Shown: one piece after another, positions 31,071 to 41,686 of the stretch
Layout of the letters: every line of letters begins with the position of its first letter
Numbering within the stretch: the stretch's first letter is position 1
From: Gambelia wislizenii
Taxonomy: Eukaryota > Chordata > Lepidosauria > Squamata > Crotaphytidae
NCBI GenBank assembly: GCA_030847615.1
Contig: JAUMIR010000001.1
Location: forward strand, 378,678,687-378,742,686
Direction of reading: 5' to 3'
Length of the DNA stretch: 64,000 nucleotides
Program-made: the position numbers and the translations under genes
Notes under the pieces: generated by a model
The model's database searches: none
The model's input: the letters and a program-made list of their open reading frames with translations, nothing else
Told to the model about the DNA's origin: nothing

Positions 31071-34000
31071 AAATGGTCTTTGAAAACTGCAGCTTTCAGT
31101 GAGGAGAAAAATTGTCATATTAATTATTGACTGCAAGAATGAAATTTATAAGGATTTAGATCCCTGCTTTTCACTAGCATGCATTTGAAGGTCTAAACTA
31201 TGCCTTCATGGATCCGTTGTCCTTGCTTTGGCTCAGTACATCAGATCAGGGAACCTGCTCACATGCTCACAGTGGTACGTGCGTAGACGCTACACTCAGA
31301 CATTTGGGTAAGTACACAGAGGATGGAATGGAGGAAACATAGGGGATCCCAATTATATTCCTCTCAGTCTATTTACCATACAGAGCTGCAGACATTCAGT
31401 GAGTTTCATGGGTAAATAGGGATTTGAATTTGGTTTCCTCATGTCCAATTCAGCACACTAATCACTGTTCCAAATTACCTCACAGATGTTCCTTTCATTT
31501 TCTACAGAAATTATTGTCAATTTATAATAAACACTATAAACCTGTTCCTTTACCTAATGAATGGCAGTTCCACAACTAAATGGCTGGAGAATTAGGAACA
31601 GTGGGTACCTTACCCTTACATCTGCTTACTATAGGATTACTGTCCTATATCATATGATGTATTTTCACTATGTTCTGTCTCAGTGGTGTCACTGTTCAGG
31701 GTCATGAGCTAATAGATGATGCTCTGCAGTAAAGCAATTCAAACTGGTGAGCAACTTAGAGACAGCAGATGAGGAACTTCAGAAGATTTAAGTGCCCTTG
31801 CATGTCATCTCACCTAAAGAGGTACAGTTAAAAAGGGACCCTGAACCAGTGTTTTTTTTTTTTAAAGTACAAAAATGTTCAATAAAACATGGATAATGCT
31901 GCACACCCAATAAGTAGACATTGTGGTTTGTCGTTATTGAAGTCCAAGGATGGTGGTTCTCTTGCCACTTTTAGAAGGACAAGTGGGATGAGAATATACT
32001 TGTATATTAAGTCTTCTGTTGCAGACTTGCAAAAAGACCAGAAAGATTAGCAGAGCTTGGAAATAACCAATAAATTAACTAGAACTATGAGATGTGGGCA
32101 CACTCCAGATGTAAATTTCCAAAGCAAGATTCATTTTGTTTCATTGGTAGTCTTGGGCAGTATGAATTAGGGACTTCTTAATCAAGATATGAACCTGAAG
32201 AATTTTTCACCCTCCCTAGTGCCAACCAAGGTGTTCCCATCATTGCCTCCCACCTCCTTACCAGGTTGGTGTCCCATTTGCTTGATAGGCGGAGCATGGG
32301 CCACTTAACTTCCAATGCCCTTCCCAACCCAGAAGCATGGTATTAAATAGAACTTGCAATGAAGGAGAATTGATAGTAAAGCAAATGTAGTTGGCTCCAC
32401 CTCTGTAAACTCCTTGATTTTGTCTCTGGTGACTGTGCCATCTGGCTCACCAGTCTATTAAGCATCAGCTGCTAGTTCCTCCCAAATTGTTACAGGTAAG
32501 GCCCGGCCTTGATCACCCTGCAAAGAGCATTGCTATTTCTCCCTGAAAAACCACTTCACCAGCCACTGCTTCACTAACCTTAACATTATTAACACATCAC
32601 TAGTTTTAAGTGTGCAATTATAATGGCAGAGTCAAGTGCTGTCTTGCTGCATAGGGTCAGTCATCTATGTCAAGATCTTTAGTGCTCATGACATGAGAAG
32701 ACACCCAGAAACTTCTGAGCAAGTTTCAGAAGTTTGGGCAAGAATTTTGTTTGTCAGCATTGAATGCACACCAGTTTAGGTTTCCCCATATTTTGTGATA
32801 AAAGGAAGAAGGAACCCAGGCTCAGTGCAGCCTCACCAAGGTGTGTGCCAGCCCAAGTGTTAGCTGTTCAAAGGTAACATGGAGAAGGACATTAAAAGAA
32901 AACATCATTCTCCTCCTGTGGTAAACTAATGAGAATGACAGAATCACATAAAGTGGCTGTGTCACTATGGATAATAGCACCATGTCAATAAAGGGAAAGT
33001 AATTTTGCCTTGCCAAATGACATTGCATAAATGTAAGACTTGAGCACTTTGGACAGCTAGTTCATCTTGATTGTTTCTACTCTGTTTTATGGATCAGAGG
33101 TAAAGAGCAGCAGCAGCAGCAGCTCTGGAAGATACACACTTTTAATACACAGTGTCAAGTTTCCAAATAAAGCTGTATTCAGGGTGCTTGTGGTAAGACA
33201 ATCAAATAGTAACAGAAATTAACTGGACTTTTTTTAAAATAATGGAGAGTCTTTAACTATGTGGATCATGTTTTTCTGTATGAGGTTGCAATACATTTTA
33301 TAAAAATCATTCTCTGTCCAAAGTTTACTCTGTATTTGTCAGAAGTTCAAACAATTTCATTTTTTAAAGGAACAAAAAGTACAAGAATTAATTTCACTGA
33401 AAGCCGATAGCACTGGTCCATAGCACCCCCCGGGAATATGCTAAAACATTCAGCATTTTTCTAAAACAATTCAGAAGATTTCAGGAGTTCTTCCCTTCAG
33501 TGGGAACATTCACTTTAATGCTGCTGAAAGCATTGATTATAAGTATAACTCAGACTACAATGTGACATCATAACACAGAGGTCACTTGCCCAAATGTTCC
33601 TGGCATTGGACACCTAGTAAATCTTCTGATCCGTCTTAAGCAATGCTGTAGCTACAGGGTTGCCAGGTAATTATCAAAACCATGACACAAAGATTATAAG
33701 CTGTTACACCTCTGCCTTACCGTTGCTTGCAAGCTTTCACAGAGGTTATCTCAATGCATCTGACTTAGAGGCCATGAACTGATGGTGTATGTTGCTCTCT
33801 GACACCAGAAGACTTGAAAGGTACTTCCTATCCCACTGGTGCTCTCTAAGGTACATAAGACAAGCTCCACATGGTTTCCAAACCCTCTGAAGTGTTTTTC
33901 CCTCAGAGGGGAGACATGCTCAGGAGGCAGCAGCAGGGATCCTCAGGAGTAGGTGGGATCACTGATTCTGACAGAAACCATGGGATCTTGTGGAGGCATC

Positions 34001-34300
34001 CCCCTGGATCTTGGCAAATGATAGGGAAATCTGTCAGTTTTGCTCTTTCCTGTTAAAATCTCAAGGTTTTTCCAAACAGAATATAAAGAATGTTGCAAAA
34101 CACGGAGAATTGTTTTCTTTCAAAAAAATAAATAAATAAATTTCATTTTAACTTGCCAGACTCAATGGGCATAGCGATTACTGGCAGGGAGAGATTTAAC
34201 TTGTACCTACTTCCCATAGGTATCTTAAAGAAGAGTGTCAGGGAGGGGGCAAGAGGGGGCCAATTCAGCATGAAGACAATTGAATGTTCATTGAGCCAAC
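31071..34300. other. Long unique-looking non-coding stretch
   Basis: No repeat family or gene signal recognised. A (CAG)n run of about five units lies at 33104-33121 and an A/T run at 31850-31866. Open frames up to 69 aa lack motifs. It could hold host regulatory sequence, but nothing in the sequence alone proves it. Confidence 0.5.
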
Positions 34301-34399
34301 CCATATCTTTAAGAGTTTACAATAAATCCTGATCCTGAATGGAGAACTCTGTCAGTTTCTGAGAGTTCTCCTACACTCACTTCTCCCCGTATCTGCTGT

Positions 34400-34515
34400 A
34401 TGAAAAAGTTTGAAAATTGGAAATTATCAACAAATGGCAAAACAAATGGCCTTATTTTTGAAAATGGGAAATTATCAACAAATGGCGAAACAAATGGCGA
34501 AACAAATGGCGGCAA
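34400..34515. repeat. Minisatellite with AAATGGC units
   Basis: Two larger units with gaaattatcaacaaatggc, followed by smaller units of gaaacaaatggc repeated in tandem. About 115 bp. Confidence 0.75.
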
Positions 34516-36179
34516 ACTTATTGTCAACTGCTAATCAAGTATCTGAGCCTAAAATTAGACTATCAGGTTTTGTTTCCCATATTACACTACTAGGACATGC
34601 AACATTAGGAATTTTTGAGGCTTTAAAAAAAGTTATAGGACATGCATAGCTGTACAGCCCTAGGAGATACTAGTTTCTACATAAACTGAGTCTATGACTG
34701 TATATAGCACATTCAGAAGTTAAAAACAGCCAGCATTTCACAGACTCCTTTTTACTGGCTTATAGCCTTATAGAAACTTTTATGGTTCTTGGATATAAAT
34801 TAAGCTTTGTGGGCATAAGATCATCTGAGCTATTAAACTATACCGCTGAATCCATCTGGTCCAGAACTGAAGTGTAAAGTGGTGCTGCTGAAATCTGATA
34901 CATGCCTACCACAATAAGGTGCTCCATTACTGGGGAGTGGATACTCAAAATGAAATCCTGATTGCACTTAGTTCTGTGTAATTGCAGCTCTAGAAACCAC
35001 TCAGCAAAAAGTGGCTTGAGAATTGGAGAAGGTAGTTTCAAAAGCACTATGCTGGGTGAAGCACCATCAAAGCTGAAATGTTACACCTCCGCCTTAGCAT
35101 GAGCTTGGAAATCAGGTTAAAATAGAGGAAAGAGACATGTGCAAAGGTTATTCTTTAAAAAGAAAATCAACTACATATAGTTAATACATCTGACACTGGA
35201 GGAGTGGGAGGGAGGGGGAGTTTCTTGCAACATTGAGGACCTCTGCTTCTGCAGCTGGATTTACACTTGCTAAAAAAACTGGATAATGTGTTATGGCTAC
35301 ATTCAATATGACACAAATAGAGTGCTGCTTGCAAAACTTTCTTACCCTGTTCCCCTCTTTTCCCTTGCACCTCTTGTATGTCCCATTCCAAAATCTTCTC
35401 TGGAGGGTTACTTACTTTTCCAGGGCAGATTTTGGGTGACTACAGGCTACATGGGTGAGGGAGCACCCATTCAGTTAATTGATGCTCTTATACTGGTAGA
35501 ATGGACAATGCTGGATACACACATGTACTTGCACATGTGTTATAACAAATCCCTTGTGTCTCAACATGAGCAAAGTGCACAAGGTAAACACAAGCCTTTT
35601 GTGAAATGTGTCGATGCAACACTGAGATCTTGTTGGACTGGTCAGTCAATTAATATATATTAAAATTAAAAACATTTTTTAATGCACACTAAAATATTAT
35701 TGAGAAGTCATATTTACTCAGACAAAAATGACCTGTGACAAACTCCACTGGGATTTTGAAGACAGCATGGAGGTTGGAATTCACTCATCTATTAACTTAT
35801 AAAGTTGTCAAGTCATTAATTGTTTTCTAGTAATTTCACTTCATTTTCTAGATTCCCCAAATAATGCTGAAGCTAAAAATATGCTTTAGGGAATTAAATG
35901 AGTTCCTCTCCCTCTGTCATTTAGTAAAACAAGAAGTCCTGCTGCCTCAGGAGAATAGATACTAGAATTGAGGAATGTGTCATGCAGTTCTGTGGTTAAG
36001 CAGGAATATTTGAGTGATTTCTTTGAGAAGACAGAAGGGGGGGAGAGAATATTTTGGACTCCATGCCAAACAGCTGAGTTTGTAGAGTAGCTAAGTTTGG
36101 GAGAGAAAAAAAGAAGAACGGAAAAGAAGAAGAAAAAAGTCAGCTTTGGAAAAGTATGGGGGTGGGAGGGAAGAACTAG
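34516..36179. other. Non-coding stretch
   Basis: No recognised repeat. A 125-aa plus-strand frame at 35286 has no family motif and no supporting splice or codon evidence. Confidence 0.45.
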
Positions 36180-36597
36180 TTTATCTGGAGACCCATGCCC
36201 TCAATCATTCAATCAATCAATCCGCCCCGCACTCTCAGATCATCTGGGAGCTTTTTGCTAGATGTTCCAGAGACGAGACTTGCTACTACATCGCACAGGG
36301 CATTTTCCACCCAGGCCCCCCGTCTCTGGAACTCTCTCCCGTCTGAGCTCCGCTCCACCCCAACATTGAACCAATTTAAAAAAGATCTCAAAACCTGGGC
36401 ATTCCGGCAGGCATACCCTTAACCTCACCCTTTAGCCTGCATATCTCGCCCCTCACCAGCATTGGGCATTGGCTTTTTTGTTATTGTTGTACTCTTGTAT
36501 TTTAATGCAATTTTAATGTAATTTGTATTATGTTGTGATTTTTGTTATGTTGGAAACCACCTCGTTATAAGAGAGGCGGTATAGAAATAAAATTTTA

Positions 36598-36634
<37 letters not shown>

Positions 36635-36640
36635 TAGGGT
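36180..36640 (+). mobile_element. L2-like LINE 3' fragment with (ATT)n tail
   Basis: The frame at 36195-36422 (TLRSSGSFLLDVP, HRAFSTQAPRLWNSLP, FRQAYP) lines up with the last part of the 852-codon ORF2 at 16.4 kb. A 3' UTR with a gaggcggtatagaaataaa motif follows and ends in (ATT)n at about 36598-36634. 5'-truncated but its final coding part is open. Confidence 0.85.
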
Positions 36641-37349
36641 CCTCTCCCATATGCCAGTATGGAAGAAAAGTATTTGGAGACCTTCTAGGGTGGTAAGGGT
36701 GCACTATGACTCTGTTCATTTTGACTCCTGTATTGTGATGATGTTCTAGATTGTTTTTTTATTGTATGTTGTAGTATAACATACAATTGTCATATAATAA
36801 TATCTGGACTCTCAGAAAAGCCTCGGGCTTTTGAGGCTGAAAGTCAGGTCACCTCCTCCACATGGGTCAGTATGAAAGAAACGTGTTTGGAATCCTTTTT
36901 TATTGAGGGGGAGTGCATTCCCTGCTGTACCTCCTCCATCCTTGTTTGCTTGATATTATTTGGGATGAGCTGAAAGACTGTTGGGTAATACATTGAAAAG
37001 TTCTGCTCAAACCCATTGCCTATTTCTTTCTTTCTTGGTCCCCCCCCCACCACTCTCACCACCTTTTCCATTCTGCTTTTTTACCACAACTACCACCTCC
37101 TTCTTCTCTGTCATACCCACCCCTTTTGATTATGCAGTTCCGAGAAGAATGGGATTGTTAGATGCCTGATTATTAAAACTGCAAACTCCACATATTGTAT
37201 ATGGGATCCCCAGCTCCTTCCTGAATGCAGTGCTCTACCATTAATCTTTTCAGGCACCTCTTATTGACTAGGAGTGGGGAGGCAGAAAGAATGCAGTGAT
37301 TTAATAGTGCAGTGATTTAATAGTGCAGAAAAAGTATTTTGAATATGCT
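36641..37349. other. Non-coding stretch
   Basis: No recognised repeat. A C-rich run lies near 37041. Confidence 0.45.
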
Positions 37350-37592
37350 TGGTTTTTTTTCATGGGCCTTCAAGTCACCTGTCGACTTATGGTGACCCCA
37401 TGAATTTCATAGGGTTTTTCGTAAGCAAGGAATTCTCAGAGTTGGTTTTGCCAGTTCCATCCTCTGAAATATAGCCTTACAGCACCTGGTATTCATTTAT
37501 AGTCTCCCATCCAAGTTCTAACCAGGACTGACCCTGCTTAGCTTCCAGACAGGACCTGGGACCTTCTGGGTATTTAGGCTGAGACTCTCAAA
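37350..37592 (-). mobile_element. 5S-rRNA-derived SINE
   Basis: On the minus strand, 37585 down to about 37487 matches the body of 5S rRNA, including ggaagctaagcagggtcag and acttggatgggagac, which contain the internal Pol III promoter. It is followed by a tail with gtcaccataagtcgac, similar to the tail of the tRNA-SINEs here. 5S-derived SINEs are known from lizards, which supports the organism call. Confidence 0.85.
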
Positions 37593-38105
37593 AATTCAGA
37601 TTAAAAATATTCCACTCTTGATTCACTTACCAGTCTTGGTAGTTAACCAGTTATTTCTGTATTTGGTGTGGCTCAGTGCCCTCTAACTGGAAGAAGTCAC
37701 TCCTTATTAATAAACAAGGCTTGTGAAGAGTGAATGATGTGAGTGGTGGAGGTGGGGAGAAAAGAGAGATGCAGATGAGTGATCAACTAAATTGAAGACA
37801 TTGTAAGGTAATGCCCCATGCTTTGGGACAGTCTTTCCCATTTGGAGTGAACTTTTGTACTATGTATAACTTAACATGTGCCCTTAAAATAGTTCTTCTA
37901 AATCTTTTGGAAATTTGAAGATCAAGCAACAGATTTAGAAGCAGATACAAATCTTTGGACTGCTACAAAAATTTGTATTGCTTAGTTGTGGACAAGTACC
38001 TTTGTGCAAAGATTGGTTTCAGAATAAATGGTGTGTGGTGGAGTAGATCAAGTTAACATAATATGTTCTTATTTCAACTAAAAAGTTTTTAATTAATGTA
38101 ACAGA
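37593..38105. other. Non-coding, nothing recognised
   Basis: Linker of mixed composition without repeat or gene signals. Confidence 0.4.
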
Positions 38106-38155
38106 CACACACCCCCCCCCGGATCTTAAAGAATGGTAGATCCGGGGGAGGTGTT
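38106..38155. repeat. Short hairpin of C-run and GATC arms
   Basis: caccccccccccggatct pairs with agatccgggggaggtg around a loop of about 14 nt. It may be the ends of a very short insertion. Confidence 0.6.
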
Positions 38156-38399
38156 TTAATGATGGGCATGGAGACGAGCGCAGGGGCATGGCTACGCCCT
38201 GGCTAGGAGGATACAGGGGCAGGGCTGAGGCAGGGCCTATTTTACCCGTTGCCACCCCTGGCTTCCTCCTCTTTTCCACTGGATTGAAAGAAGGAGGAAC
38301 ATCTGTTTCTTGAACTTGCTTCAGCCACGAGGGAGAGCTAAGTTGGCTGGGCTGCGCTTGTGCTTTGCATGAGGGTTTAGCTCAGCAGTGTGATTGTGA

Positions 38400-38635
38400 C
38401 TGTGTGATTGTGTTGTTTATTGTGTATTTTATTAATTTGATTGTTTTCTTTTCCTTAATTTGGTTTTATCTTTCCCTTATTAATCGTATCTTTCGTTTAT
38501 TAATTGTGATCTGGTTGCATCTCTGGAATTCTTTGTATCTTATCTTAGGATTATTTTAATAATTTGATTGTTAGTAATTTGATTGTTTCTTGTTTTTTAG
38601 TAATTTGATTGTTTCTTAGTTATTTTCTGTTCCCC
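38400..38635. repeat. Degenerate TAATTTGATTGTT repeat
   Basis: Several copies of taatttgattgtt with ctt-rich spacers, AT-rich, directly before a GC-rich block. Confidence 0.55.
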
Positions 38636-38860
38636 CTTCTTGGCTCTTGCCACGTGGCCTCCGGCAGGGTCTGACCTTTCCTCTCTGCCGCCGCTTGGTT
38701 GGCATCCCTCCCTGCCACCTGGAGCCCGATTCCCTCTCCTTCGTGCCACCCTGAGCCTGATCCGCGCTGCTCGGGCTGCACCACGTGGCCTGGAGCCAGA
38801 CTCTCCTCCCCGCCGCCCAGAGCCCAATTTCCTCTCCTCCGTGCTACCTGGAGCACAATT
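38636..38860. repeat. GC-rich block with internal repetition
   Basis: About 225 bp with much higher GC than both flanks. Approximate repeats of ccgccgc, cctggagcc and gattccctctcc or atttcctctcctcc recur at about 60-90 bp. No recognised gene. It could be part of a mobile element 5' region or a small CpG-rich island. Confidence 0.45.
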
Positions 38861-40084
38861 TTAATTAATGTATTTGTAATTCCTCTTGTTTGAGTGTCAA
38901 CTTGCCATAGATGTTGAATTTTAATTTCTTAAATTGCAAATGGATAATTCGTGCAAAAAGGAGAACCTTTATGGATTAAGCTTAATCCATTCGTAAATTG
39001 TTTGGCTACAGTTCGCTTGGTTTTGAACAATGTTACTATTGTTATTTAGAGAAATAACTGTTCCTGCTGCCTATCAAGCAGAACATGTTTTTGCTTTTGC
39101 TTTTATTTAGTTTTTTATAATCTTCTTTAAAAGCTTCATTAAAGCAAATAACATTTAAATTGCGCCCCCATTGCCTTTCATTGGAAAAATATCAGGAAGC
39201 ATTCACAATGACTATAGAAAAGACAGAAAGTGTTGCTAAGCTTTTCAAGTAAAGGGGAAGATCAATGCAGGTTAATTTAAAATGCACTGAATGCAATCTG
39301 TTAGACATCTTGAGGGTCCCTGAAATAAATCAGTCCAGCAGAAGTCCTGTAGAGTTCTTGTAAAGGGAGGTCTGCAGAAAGCACATTAGTCATGCATTGT
39401 GGCTCAATGTGTTCTAGGTTACCCATACTCTCCTGACTCCCCATGAGAGCCTTGAAGTCTGCAATAAATGTCAAATAATGACTGCCAGGTGCCAGAGGTG
39501 TTCTTGAATCATTGAAAACCAGTCCCTAGTGCCTTAGGAGATTATTAGATGTGGCAAACATGGCTTGATAACAACCATAGGATACTGCAAAAGGGGTTCC
39601 CTATCACACAACATAGACTCCTCGTGTTCTCAAAGTATCCCACTGTCGTGAATAATGTGTTCTTTTTTATTAACAGGCCAAGCCATCACCTATCACCGAT
39701 AGTGGGGTTCTTTATGGTATTGCGAGCATCTGAAACTGTGTCCCATTATGCTCTTGTGAATGCTGTGTCAATGGGCATTCCCCACCAGAACACTACCAAG
39801 TAAGAACGTGAAAACTAAGCATGGGATGCTCTTTTTTTTAACCTCCCCATTTTGCTGTCAGATTGTAAAGTGTGTTTCAGTTCTTGTGTGTTCGTCTTCT
39901 TAATTTCTTCTTCTTTACCACACCTGTGTCTTCTTGAAAAAACCGCTGAGATCATGTGCACCAAAGAATGCGGAAGTAAACAGCACTAACAGTTGTGCTC
40001 CAATAAAGCTGGGGCTGCTCCTTCTCATTATTACAGCGATGTGTGATAAAAAGATTTATTTCTTATGCTTTTAAATATAGTGGG
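38861..40084. other. AT-rich non-coding stretch
   Basis: No recognised repeat. The 84-aa frame at 39549 follows a pyrimidine tract and an AG at 39676 but has no family motif. Confidence 0.4.
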
Positions 40085-40096
40085 GCAAGAACTATT

Positions 40097-40590
40097 GTTT
40101 CTGAGGGGTGTGGAGCTTCTGGGAGTTTGAATTTTTTAAAACTCTTCGGAGAGGCTGCTTGTTTCTGAGGGGTGTGGAGCTTCTGGGAGTTTGAATTTTT
40201 AAAAACCCTTCAGAGAGGCTACTTGTTGCTGAGGAGGTGGAGCTTCTGTGAGTCACATCTGTGAGTCACTAGGGGGTGGAGCTGGGAGCCTAGCTCTATA
40301 TAAACTCCTTGCAGAGGCTTTCCAGGCCAGTTTCCTGTCAGGGAAAAGAAGGAGAGCAGCTTCTGGAGAGCCATTTTGAGTGGGTGAGTTTGAATATTTT
40401 TTAACAGTTGGGAGAGGCTGCTTGTTTCTGAGGGGGGTGGAGCTTCTGGGAGTTTGAATATTTTTAAACACTTCGGAGAGGCTGCGTGTTGCTGAGGGGA
40501 CGGAGCTTCTGGGAGTCACATCTGTGAGTCACTAGGGGGTGGAGCTGGGAGCCTAGCTCTATATAAACTCCTTGCAGAGGTTTTGGGTTG
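40097..40590 (+). promoter_or_regulatory. CR1 5' repeats with two TATA boxes
   Basis: A unit of about 63 bp (tttctgaggggtgtggagct, then tcggagaggctgctt) recurs at about 40097, 40160, 40224, 40423 and 40488. A larger unit contains gggagcctagct followed by ctatataaac at 40296-40305 and again at 40559-40568, 263 bp apart, each followed by tccttgcagagg. The second TATA box lies 144 bp before the ORF1 ATG. The layout resembles tandem promoter monomers. Promoter activity is inferred. Confidence 0.65.
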
Positions 40591-40711
40591 CTTGTTGCTG
40601 AGGCACACGCCTAATGGCGCGCAAATTTCAGTAACCAATCAAAAATACAGCATTCCTAAAAGTACAGCTTAGAGTTCTCAGCATTAACTAAGAGTTCTAA
40701 AAGCTCTCAAC

Positions 40712-41681
40712 ATGGACACTGAAGGGGCTGCTGTGGTCACCTGCAACACTTGTGGGACGTTTGTCTTCTTGTCTACAGACGTGGGGAACTTCACATGCAC
40801 CAAGTGCAAGTTGGTAGCACTCTTGGAGGAGAAAGTCCAGCAGCTGGAGACAAGGGTAGCTACACTTCAACAGATTCGGGAGCAAGAGGTTTTCCTGGAC
40901 AGAAAGAACAAACAGTCTTGGGTGGGGACTGCACAGTGGAACTGGCTGGGGAGGAGAGTGTCACTCCACAGACACAGGAGGTTGATAGCTGGAGGAATGT
41001 CACACACAGAACAAGAAAATCCAGGGATTATTTGAGCAGCTTGCAGCTACAGAATCGATGCAAAGCCCTCTCCCTTATCAAGGACAACAAGGAAGAACAG
41101 TATAGACAGACTTCAGGGGCAGTGCAGGGGACCTTGAGAGTACCACCGCAAGGAACAGCAGTTGCGAAGACTCAGGGGAGGCATGTGGTGGGGGGGGGGA
41201 CACACCTTGCTGCGGGGTACAGAAGCAATGGTTTGTGAGCCTGACAAAATGTCTCAGGAGGTGGGTTGTCTCCCTGGGGCAAAGATCCGTGATCTGACAG
41301 AGAGGCTGACAAGACTCGTCAAGCCTACGGATCATTCCTTTTGGTCCAAGTAGAACCAACGATACTGCAAGGCACAGCTTTCCCAAGATCAGAAGAGATT
41401 ATGAGGCTCTGGGGAGGAAGCTGAAAGAAATGGATGCACAGGTTGTCATCTCGTCTCTTCTGCCAGTTTTAGGGCATGGTCCAGGAAGGGAGAGGGAAAT
41501 AGCCAATGTAAACAACTGGCTCCCTAGATGGTGTTGCGGAGAACGATTTGGATTCTTGGATCATGGGCTGCGGTTCCATGAGGGGGAACTTCTGGCAAGA
41601 GATGGGGTGCATCTCACAACAGTTGGCAGAAACATATTTGCCTACAGTCTCAAGTATTTGATAAGCAGGGCTTTAAACTGA
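40712..41681 (+). pseudogene. CR1 ORF1, frameshifted
   Basis: Starts at ATG 40712 (MDTEGAAVVTCNTCG). Two CxxC pairs (CNTC and CTKC) make a zinc-binding module at residues about 11-33, followed by a coiled coil (LLEEKVQQLETRVATLQQI). Later frames read an esterase-like region ending with GVHLTTVGRNIFAYSL at about 41608-41655, where the Asp/His of an SGNH-type hydrolase is expected. CR1 ORF1 proteins are known to combine a zinc-finger part and an esterase domain. At least three frame changes disable it. Confidence 0.75.
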
Positions 41682-41686
41682 GTCAT

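Noticed and set aside
35286..35663. 125-aa plus-strand open frame
   Set aside because: Composition and motifs give no hint of a gene; similar lengths arise by chance in 64 kb.
37487..37585. Functional 5S rRNA gene
   Set aside because: Diverged from 5S and fused to a SINE tail without a clear terminator.
39549..39803. Possible exon after a pyrimidine tract and AG at 39676
   Set aside because: No recognisable protein, and no reading-frame support beyond length.
40085..40590. CRISPR-like spaced repeats
   Set aside because: Unequal, diverged units with no unique spacers of constant size, in a vertebrate genome; they are CR1 5' repeats.
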